Of a stretch of DNA of 5,025 bases, positions 1 to 5,025 are shown one piece after another. The stretch lies in NCBI GenBank assembly GCA_014379045.1, contig JACMMK010000161.1:1-5025 (forward strand), in the 5' to 3' direction. Under the pieces are notes generated by a model. It had not been told where the DNA came from, did not search any database, and was given only the letters and a program-made list of their open reading frames with translations. The position numbers and the translations under genes were made by a program. This DNA is from Burkholderiales bacterium. GTDB taxonomy: Bacteria; Pseudomonadota; Gammaproteobacteria; Burkholderiales; CAIKXV01. Positions within the stretch are counted from its first letter, which is position 1. Every line of letters starts with the position of its first letter.

Positions 1-971
1 CGCGCGAGTTCCACCGCCAACGCGATCGCCTCGCGCAAGCTGCCCGCGTGCGCGCCGCCGGTGCCGGCGAGATCGAGTGCGGTGCCGTGATCGACCGAAG
101 TGCGCACGATCGGCAACCCCAGCGTGACGTTGACGCCCGCGCCGAAGCTTGCGTACTTCAGCACGGGGAGGCCCTGGTCGTGATACATCGCAAGCACCGC
201 ATCGCACTCGCGCAGGCGCTCGGGGTTGAACAAGGTGTCCGCCGGCAACGGTCCGCGCACGTCCATACCTGCCGCGTGCAGTGCCGCGATCACCGGCGCG
301 ATCACGTCGATCTCCTCGCGCCCGAGGTGACCGCCCTCACCCGCATGGGGATTCAGGCCCGCCACCAGGATGCGCGGACGCGCGATGCCGAACTCACGAC
401 GCAAGGCGTGGTCGAGGATCGTCAGCGTTCGTGTCAGCGTATTCACCTCGATCGCCTCGGGCACGGCGCTGAGCGGCAGGTGTGTGGTGGCGAGCGCGAC
501 GCGCAGTCCACCGCCGACCAGCATCATCACGACCTGAGGCGTGCCGGTGAGTTCGGCGAGCAACTCCGTGTGACCGGTGAACGGCAGGCCGGCATCATTG
601 ATCACGCCCTTGTGCACGGGTGCCGTGACCAGCGCGTCGAACTCGTGCGCGCAACACCCGCGCACCGCGCGCCCGATCGATTCGAGCACATAGCGCGCAT
701 TGGCCGGATCGAGTCGCCCCGGTTCGACCGAGGCCGTGAGCGCGACCGGTGCCACCAGCAGCGTTCCGGGCGGCGGCAGCTCACTGCCACGGTCGGCCTG
801 CCATTCGATGACCTCGAGTCTCGCGCCGAGCGTCGACGCCCGCGCCAACAACAACGCCGGATCGGCGATCACCACGATACGCGCGCCGGGCGGCGGCTCG
901 GCCGCGAGTGCGACACACAGGTCCGGGCCGATACCCGCGGGTTCGCCGGCGGTCACTGCGATCGTCGGCAT
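1..971 (-). CDS. pdxA: 4-hydroxythreonine-4-phosphate dehydrogenase PdxA (3' end outside window)
   Basis: PdxA oxidises 4-phosphohydroxy-L-threonine with NAD(P)+ in the DXP-dependent pyridoxal 5'-phosphate pathway. The product decarboxylates and is condensed by PdxJ; the enzyme is a cytosolic homodimer that needs a divalent metal. The frame is open from ATG 971 to the window edge, giving 323 codons. The E. coli protein has 329 residues, so only a few codons are missing. Visible motifs: AGEPAGIGPDL (residues 8-18), TAPVHKG (116-122), FTGHTE (131-136), TTHLPL (162-167), LNPHAGE (206-212), HDQGLPVLKY (264-273) and RTSVDHGTALD (290-300). The expected metal ligands His164, His209 and His264 are present, as are substrate-site residues His134, Thr135, Lys272, Asn281 and Arg290. 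Each is offset by two from its E. coli counterpart. ATG 971 lies 14 bp after the surA stop; no other in-frame start fits and no clear Shine-Dalgarno is seen. All active-site residues are kept, so the gene looks functional. It is probably translated from the lptD-surA transcript. Confidence 0.97.
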   Translation of the reverse strand, partial: MPTIAVTAGEPAGIGPDLCVALAAEPPPGARIVVIADPALLLARASTLGARLEVIEWQADRGSELPPPGTLLVAPVALTASVEPGRLDPANARYVLESIGRAVRGCCAHEFDALVTAPVHKGVINDAGLPFTGHTELLAELTGTPQVVMMLVGGGLRVALATTHLPLSAVPEAIEVNTLTRTLTILDHALRREFGIARPRILVAGLNPHAGEGGHLGREEIDVIAPVIAALHAAGMDVRGPLPADTLFNPERLRECDAVLAMYHDQGLPVLKYASFGAGVNVTLGLPIVRTSVDHGTALDLAGTGGAHAGSLREAIALAVELA

Positions 972-985
972 GGGCGTGACCGCGC

Positions 986-2356
986 CTAGCGGTCTTCGAG
1001 CCGGAGATTGACGAACGCCCGATCGCGCAACTGCCGCACCCACTCCTGATACGCCTCGTCGGCCTTGCGCGCACGAATCGCCTGGCGCGCGACGAGCCGC
1101 TGGCGCTCGACCGACAGATCTTCGGTGCGCCGCTCGACCACCTGGATCAGGTGCATGCCGAAATCGGTGCGGATCGGGTCGCTGACTTCATTGACCTTCA
1201 ACGCACTCATCGCACGCTCGAACTCCGGCACGGTGTCGCCCGGCAACACCCATCCCAATTCGCCGCCGCGTGCCGCGCTGCCGTCATCGGAGTGAAGGCG
1301 CGCGAGTTCGCCGAACGGGGTGCCGTTCTCGATACGCTCTTTCAATCCGCGTAAGCGGTTGCGCGCGTCGTTCTCGGAGGTGAGCTCGTTGACGCGGATC
1401 AGGATGTGGCGCGCGCGCGACTGCTGCACGATCACGCTGGTGCCGCCGACCCGACGGTCGACGACACGTATGATGTGAAACCCCGCCGGGCTGCGCAGCA
1501 CGTTGCTGACCTCACCCACACGCAGCGGCTTCGAGGCCTCGGCGAACAGCGCAGGCCAGCGATCGAGCGGGCGTGCGCCCATTGCCCCGGCCTTCAGAGC
1601 GTCGGGCGCATCGGAGAAGGACGCGGCAACCTGAGCGAAATCGGTGCCCGATTTCAATTGTCCCAACGCCTGCTCGGCGCGTGCCCGCCGTTCGGCGAGT
1701 TGCTCAGGCGATGCGCCCTCGGGCACCCGTACCAGAATGTGCGCGAGGTTCAGTTCGTCGTCGCCGCCCTGCTGCACCGAGCGGTTGCGCAGGAAGTTGT
1801 CGATCTCCGACTCGGTGACGACAATACGCGCGTCGACTTCGCGTTCGCGCAGGCGCGTCATCAACACTTCGTCGCGCAGGTCTTCGCGGAAGCGGCTGAA
1901 CGGCAATCCGTCGCGTTCGATCGCGTTGCGGAACTCCGGCAACGTCATCTTGTTGTCGCCGGCGATCCGGGTCAGGATCTTCTCGAGCTGGGCATCATCG
2001 ACGCGCAGCCCGGTTTCGCGTGCCAACTGCAATTGCACACGGTCGGCGATCATGCGTTCGAGGACCTGACGCTCGAGCACTTCGTTCGAAGGCAGCGAGG
2101 TGCCCTGCCGTGTCAACTGGGCGATCGCGAGTTTGGTGCGAGACGCGAGGTCGAACTGCGTGATCACCTCATCATTGATCACCGCGACGATCCGGTCGAC
2201 CGTCACCACGCGCGGTGCGGTGCCGGACTGCGCGTGGGCGGGTGCGATGAGGGCGTCGGGCAAGAGCGCGACCAGCAGCGACAGGGCAGCCAAGGCACCT
2301 CGGGTGGCATGCGGACGGCTGCCGATCAACTTGAGACGGAGCATGGCGAAAAACAT
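986..2356 (-). CDS. surA: Periplasmic chaperone / peptidyl-prolyl isomerase SurA
   Basis: SurA escorts unfolded outer-membrane proteins across the periplasm to the BAM complex; in E. coli LptD is a strongly dependent client. From ATG 2356 the product has 456 residues, somewhat longer than the roughly 430 usual for the family. A Sec signal peptide is visible: a basic n-region, a hydrophobic core (ALAALSLLVALL) and an AHA|QS cleavage site after about residue 42. The chaperone N-domain follows, opening with VDRIVAVINDEVIT and running to about residue 195. Two PpiC-type parvulin domains come next: P1 about 202-302 (starts LNLAHILVRV) and P2 about 313-412 (starts ARHILIRV, contains GGELGW and ends FGMHLIQVVERR). 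A C-terminal helical segment closes the protein. P1 has AGAMGAR where the family normally has GG-x-x-GW, whereas P2 is intact. ATG 2344 (452 aa) and TTG 2404 (472 aa) are alternative in-frame starts. TTG would put extra residues before the signal peptide, so it is disfavoured. No start has a clear Shine-Dalgarno. Confidence 0.95.
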   Translation of the reverse strand: MFFAMLRLKLIGSRPHATRGALAALSLLVALLPDALIAPAHAQSGTAPRVVTVDRIVAVINDEVITQFDLASRTKLAIAQLTRQGTSLPSNEVLERQVLERMIADRVQLQLARETGLRVDDAQLEKILTRIAGDNKMTLPEFRNAIERDGLPFSRFREDLRDEVLMTRLREREVDARIVVTESEIDNFLRNRSVQQGGDDELNLAHILVRVPEGASPEQLAERRARAEQALGQLKSGTDFAQVAASFSDAPDALKAGAMGARPLDRWPALFAEASKPLRVGEVSNVLRSPAGFHIIRVVDRRVGGTSVIVQQSRARHILIRVNELTSENDARNRLRGLKERIENGTPFGELARLHSDDGSAARGGELGWVLPGDTVPEFERAMSALKVNEVSDPIRTDFGMHLIQVVERRTEDLSVERQRLVARQAIRARKADEAYQEWVRQLRDRAFVNLRLEDR

Positions 2357-2419
2357 ATCGAAGACGATGGGTGACGTAGGGATCGGTCCCGGTGGCCGAT
2401 GCAACGCAACAGCCCGCGG

Positions 2420-4678
2420 TCAGAGCAGTGGATAGGGAATTTCGTTCACCGGTCGCGTCGGATTCAACTCGGTGTCGGTATATCCAGGAATGCTGCGCCG
2501 AAGCAGCTCCAGCGGGTTGGAGCCGACGCGTGACAGGCCCCCGAGTTCGATCTGGATGAAGAACGCGGTGTTCGCCTGCTCGGTGGCCACCGCGATACGG
2601 TTGGCAACGAACCGGAAGCTCCAGCAATCATCATCATACTGGAACCCTGCAAGGGCCTCCAGAATCGTGCGGTCGCGCAGCGAATAGTTGTAGCGGGCGA
2701 GCGTGGTCCAGCCGCCCCCGAGGCGCCATTGGGCCGACACATCGATCTGTTCGAGCTGCGTGCGCGAATAACGGTATGACGCGTTCAGGACCTTTCCCGG
2801 CTCCGGCGCATAGCGTATGCCGGCGATCGTGCGTTCCACCGACGACAGCGACGTGCTGTACTGAAGGCCAGCGTCGACGATCCAGCCACGCCACAGTTGA
2901 CCGGTCAACGCGCCGAGGAGGTCCGAGCGCGAGCGTCCGCGCTCCGGCGCGCCCGGCAGCGTCACCTGCAGTTCCTGCAGGTAGAAGCGCTGCGCGACGC
3001 CGACGCGGATCCGCTCGGCGCCATCACCCGGGTCGATCGCGCGCGAAACCAGGCCCGCCGTGATCTGGTTCGCGTCGGCGATGCGATCGCTGCCCGAGTA
3101 CAGGTTCTCCTGGAACAACGTGACGAAGTTCGGGTCGGGCAACGCGCTGTCGAAGACCGGCAGGCGGCTCTGGTCGCGGAACGGAATGTACGAATAGAAC
3201 AGTCGCGGCTCGAGCGTCTGCGTGACGTCGCGCCCGAAGAAGCGTGCATCGCGTTCGAACACGAGGCCGCTGTCGACGCTGACGATCGGCATCGTGCGCG
3301 TTGCACTCTCGATCGTCGTCGTCTGCTCGTCCATCAGGTAGCGGGTCGCATGCAGGCCGAGCTTCGGCTTGATGAAGCCGAAAGTCGTCTGCAGGGGCAG
3401 CGTCACGTTCGGATTCACCACCAGACGCTGACCGTTGGGGAGCGTCGGATGCGAGAAGTTCACGTACTCGGACGCGAGCCCGAGATCGGTGCGAAAGACA
3501 TCGAGCTGGGTCGCGTTCAACTGCATCTGAGGCAGCCGCGCATAGGGGGGCGTGATCGGGGCGAGCGGATCCTGCAGCGTCTGGAAGCGCTGCGCGCGGA
3601 TGAAGAAACTGCCCCACGTCGCACCGCGAGCGAGCAGGCCCTCGCGCGGCAGGTTGGTCTGCGACGTGATTGCGATACGGGTCGCCAGGTCGCGGAAGTA
3701 GAGGTCGTCGGAGACCTTCTGAAGGTCGAGCAGCCCGGCCCAGTTGCCGCCGAACCGATCGGGCCCGAAGTTGTGGTTGTGCTGGAGCGACGCCAGATAC
3801 CGATCTTCGCGCGCGATGCGGTCGGACGGCAGGACCTCGAAACGCGCCTCGCCGCGATAACTCGTGTCGAGATAGCGCAACTCGTTGCCGATCTGGAAGC
3901 CACGCTTGACCATGGCGCGCGGGATGACCGTGTAGTCGATATTGGGCGCGATCGCCCAGTAATAGGGCGCGGAGAATTCGACCCCGTTGCGCCCGGACAC
4001 CGAGAGCGTCGGTGCGAGAAAACCCGACTTGCGCTCGTTGGCGAGCGGGAACGACAAGGTCGGCACATAGAAGATCGGCACGCCATAGAACATGAGGCTG
4101 GCGTTGCGTGCAGTGCCGACGTTGCGCGCCTGATCGATCATCAGTTCATCGGCACGGATGTACCAGTCTTCGTTCTCCGGGCCGCAGGTGGTGTACTGAC
4201 CGCCTTCGGCGCGAAACCGGTCTTCGCCCTCGAAGAACATGCGACGCGCAAAACCGCGGCCGCCGAGTTCGGTCAACACGTAGACCGGGTTGTCCATGAA
4301 CCCGGTCTCGCGCTCGAGGTTGAAGAACAGATACGGGCCTCTGACCTCGTTTCGCCGTTGCACGAGGATGACGTTACCCTGCGCACTGACATCGCCGTCG
4401 GTGGTGTTGTGCCGGATGAAATCGGCGAACACCACCTGACCGCGCTTGCGCAGGCTCGCGTTGCCCTCGGCCTGGATCTCGTTCTGGCCGCGGCCGCTGA
4501 TCGTGTCGGCATCGACGAACACCGGCACCGCATCACGGTTCTCGATGGGGATGCGGACGAGGTCGGTCTCGATGCGCAGGCCCACGCCGGGTGGCTGCTC
4601 CGCCGACTGGGCGTAGCCGGACGCGGAACCGAAGGCGAGGAGTGCTGCACAGACAAGCCGCGGATGGACGAGGCGCAT
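2420..4678 (-). CDS. lptD: LPS-assembly outer-membrane protein LptD
   Basis: LptD is the outer-membrane beta-barrel that, with the lipoprotein LptE plugged inside it, inserts lipopolysaccharide into the outer leaflet at the end of the LptBFGC-LptA bridge. The 752-residue product compares with 784 in E. coli. Residues 1-23 form a Sec signal peptide (cleavage GYA|QS). Residues about 40-165 are the periplasmic LptA/OstA-like jellyroll (FVDADTISG, IQAEGNASLRK, SAQGNVILVQ, GPYLFFNLE). From about 195 the C-terminal barrel begins, with hallmark stretches FYGVPIFYVPTLSFP, APYYWAIAPNIDYT, PRAMVKRGFQIGNELRYL and YNYSLRDRTILEALAGFQYD. The mature chain has only two cysteines, C165 (TTCGPE) and C685 (DDDCWSF). 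E. coli has four, including a CC pair at the second site. ATG 4678 is chosen because it directly precedes a proper signal peptide; no strong Shine-Dalgarno is present. The gene leads the lptD-surA-pdxA cluster. Confidence 0.97.
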   Translation of the reverse strand: MRLVHPRLVCAALLAFGSASGYAQSAEQPPGVGLRIETDLVRIPIENRDAVPVFVDADTISGRGQNEIQAEGNASLRKRGQVVFADFIRHNTTDGDVSAQGNVILVQRRNEVRGPYLFFNLERETGFMDNPVYVLTELGGRGFARRMFFEGEDRFRAEGGQYTTCGPENEDWYIRADELMIDQARNVGTARNASLMFYGVPIFYVPTLSFPLANERKSGFLAPTLSVSGRNGVEFSAPYYWAIAPNIDYTVIPRAMVKRGFQIGNELRYLDTSYRGEARFEVLPSDRIAREDRYLASLQHNHNFGPDRFGGNWAGLLDLQKVSDDLYFRDLATRIAITSQTNLPREGLLARGATWGSFFIRAQRFQTLQDPLAPITPPYARLPQMQLNATQLDVFRTDLGLASEYVNFSHPTLPNGQRLVVNPNVTLPLQTTFGFIKPKLGLHATRYLMDEQTTTIESATRTMPIVSVDSGLVFERDARFFGRDVTQTLEPRLFYSYIPFRDQSRLPVFDSALPDPNFVTLFQENLYSGSDRIADANQITAGLVSRAIDPGDGAERIRVGVAQRFYLQELQVTLPGAPERGRSRSDLLGALTGQLWRGWIVDAGLQYSTSLSSVERTIAGIRYAPEPGKVLNASYRYSRTQLEQIDVSAQWRLGGGWTTLARYNYSLRDRTILEALAGFQYDDDCWSFRFVANRIAVATEQANTAFFIQIELGGLSRVGSNPLELLRRSIPGYTDTELNPTRPVNEIPYPLL

Positions 4679-4700
4679 GCGCGGTAGCGGGGTTGTCGTG

Positions 4701-4729
4701 TTGGAATCGTTGCCCTACCTTCGCATAAT
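4701..4729 (+). promoter_or_regulatory. Candidate sigma70-type promoter reading rightward
   Basis: TTGGAA at 4701-4706 (4 of 6 to the -35 consensus) and CATAAT at 4724-4729 (5 of 6 to the -10) are separated by exactly 17 bp, in one of the few AT-rich patches of the region. Transcription would start near 4736 and run into the divergent gene, with a leader of about 160-230 nt. It lies just upstream of the lptD start codon, so the two transcription units could interfere. The prediction rests on consensus matching only. Confidence 0.35.
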
Positions 4730-4813
4730 TTTCGGGCTCAGGCAATCTGCGGGCGGCGCGACTTTGGCGCAGTGCCGTCTTCGGCGTGGGGCCCGATGGG
4801 CGGTGCATCCCCT

Positions 4814-4849
4814 GTGGGCATCCCACGCGCAACGTCGCGTTGCACGCGT
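4814..4849. repeat. Two adjacent small inverted repeats
   Basis: GTGGG-CAT-CCCAC (4814-4826) is a perfect 5-bp dyad. It abuts a longer one: ACGCGCAACG (4825-4834), a 3-nt TCG loop, then CGTTG and CGCGT (4838-4842 and 4845-4849) interrupted by a 2-nt CA bulge, for a 10-bp imperfect stem. They share two bases, so as RNA they would compete with each other. There is no T-tract, so an intrinsic terminator is unlikely. They could be protein-binding dyads or leader hairpins. Confidence 0.4.
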
Positions 4850-4856
4850 CGCAGCT

Positions 4857-4889
4857 TGCGCGAGACCGCGTGCGCGATTGTTGCGCGAT
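4857..4889. repeat. Three direct copies of TGCGCGA(T/G)
   Basis: TGCGCGAG at 4857-4864, TGCGCGAT at 4871-4878 and TGCGCGAT at 4882-4889 are same-strand repeats with start-to-start spacing of 14 and 11 bp. The last copy overlaps a GATAAT -10-like hexamer (4887-4892) just before the divergent reading frame. Spacing near one helical turn in the second interval would suit a regulator binding side by side. Chance is possible, because CG-rich words are frequent in this genome. Confidence 0.35.
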
Positions 4890-4897
4890 AATGTCGT

Positions 4898-5025
4898 GTG
4901 AGTCCTGCAGCCGATCATGATCCTTCGCTCGCCGGGCCGACTGCCGCCGACACTGATCCGACGATGACCGATTCAGCGGCCGACGCTGTCGCCGGCCTGG
5001 CGCACTCGGCGATCGCGCCCGGGCA
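4898..5025 (+). CDS. 5' end of a divergent gene, product not identifiable
   Basis: A plus-strand frame opens after a TAA at 4889-4891 and stays open to the window edge. GTG 4898 gives VSPAADHDPSLAG and so on; ATG 4964 gives MTDSAADAVAGLAHSAI. From ATG 4964 onward most codons end in G or C (GCC, GTC, CTG, GCG, ATC), matching the third-position bias of the neighbouring genes and supporting real coding. ATG 4964 is the likelier start, because the stretch before it is rich in Asp/Pro/Thr and resembles translated leader; neither start has a clear Shine-Dalgarno. The roughly 20-43 residues show no recognisable motif. By position, divergent from lptD, the gene may be an AmgK-type N-acetylmuramate/N-acetylglucosamine kinase (phosphotransferase fold), as in pseudomonads. 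That rests on context only. Confidence 0.45.
   Translation, partial: MSPAADHDPSLAGPTAADTDPTMTDSAADAVAGLAHSAIAPG

Larger units (their letters stand above)
4679..4897. other. Intergenic region between lptD and the divergent gene
   Basis: About 220 bp (or 285 bp if the right-hand gene starts at ATG 4964) separate two divergent reading frames, so promoters for both directions should lie here. It holds a plausible forward promoter near 4701-4729, two adjacent dyads at 4814-4849 and three TGCGCGA copies at 4857-4889. I looked on the minus strand for a sigma70 or sigmaE-type promoter for lptD. I found only an AT-rich patch (AAAATTAT, about 4725-4732) without a well-spaced -35 partner. No RNA gene or intact small ORF is evident. 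Confidence 0.6.

Noticed and set aside
48..989. Long plus-strand frame opposite pdxA
   Set aside because: The minus strand encodes a complete set of PdxA motifs and active-site residues here; the plus-strand product is Arg/His-rich with no domain, a typical GC-bias shadow.
1406..2374. Long plus-strand frame opposite surA
   Set aside because: Same explanation: SurA domains on the minus strand account for the sequence, and the antisense product resembles nothing recognisable.
2964..2982. Perfect 8-bp inverted repeat ACCTGCAG-TTC-CTGCAGGT
   Set aside because: It lies inside lptD and encodes the repeated Leu-Gln of YLQELQV; reuse of CTG CAG codons explains it. There is no T-tract and it is not at a gene end.
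2897..4687. A 596-codon open frame on the plus strand, antisense to lptD
   Set aside because: It mirrors the lptD codon bias: high GC in third positions removes stops from the opposite strand. Its translation is Arg/Glu/Ala/Val-rich low-complexity sequence with no family motif, whereas the minus-strand frame is unmistakably LptD.
4679..4897. A sigmaE-type promoter for lptD, as known upstream of lptD-surA in E. coli
   Set aside because: No GAACTT-like -35 element with a correctly spaced TCTGA/TCAAA-like -10 is visible on the minus strand.
4677..4918. Small open frames on both strands covering the intergenic region
   Set aside because: They are Arg/Ala-rich, have no motif, overlap the lptD start or divergent promoter region, and lack ribosome-binding sites.
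22..5016. Five copies of the palindrome GCGATCGC (22, 2121, 3083, 3948, 5009), resembling the cyanobacterial HIP1 element
   Set aside because: The count exceeds a simple base-composition expectation, but CGATCG is common throughout these genes and Ala-Ile and Asp-Arg codon pairs generate it. Five copies in 5 kb do not show a dedicated element, and the genes are not cyanobacterial.

Overview
The window is GC-rich DNA holding the conserved envelope-biogenesis and housekeeping cluster lptD-surA-pdxA, all on the minus strand, plus the first codons of a divergent plus-strand gene at the right edge. The gene order, the 'GEPAGIGPD' form of the PdxA N-terminal motif and the strong third-position GC bias point to a high-GC Gammaproteobacterium. 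This is an inference; a genus cannot be named from 5 kb.

Layout, read in the direction of transcription (right to left): lptD (4678-2420) encodes the outer-membrane LPS translocon. After about 60 bp comes surA (best start 2356, end 986), the periplasmic chaperone that helps fold outer-membrane proteins, LptD among them. After 14 bp comes pdxA (971 to beyond position 1), a vitamin B6 biosynthesis dehydrogenase whose last few codons lie outside the window. The tight spacing and shared strand suggest one operon. In many relatives it continues into rsmA/ksgA and apaG-apaH, which would lie to the left and are not visible here.

Right of lptD is an intergenic region of about 220-285 bp with small dyads, three copies of a TGCGCGA motif and a plausible forward sigma70-type promoter. 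A plus-strand reading frame then opens (GTG 4898 or ATG 4964) and runs off the edge. In pseudomonads and xanthomonads this divergent position is usually held by an AmgK-type sugar kinase followed by MurU. The visible residues are too few to confirm that here.

Nothing here amounts to a new system. The most interesting points are an LptD with only two cysteines in its mature chain (one C-terminal Cys instead of the usual CC pair), a SurA whose first parvulin domain has lost its consensus Gly-Trp motif while the second keeps it, and the repeat-containing divergent promoter region.
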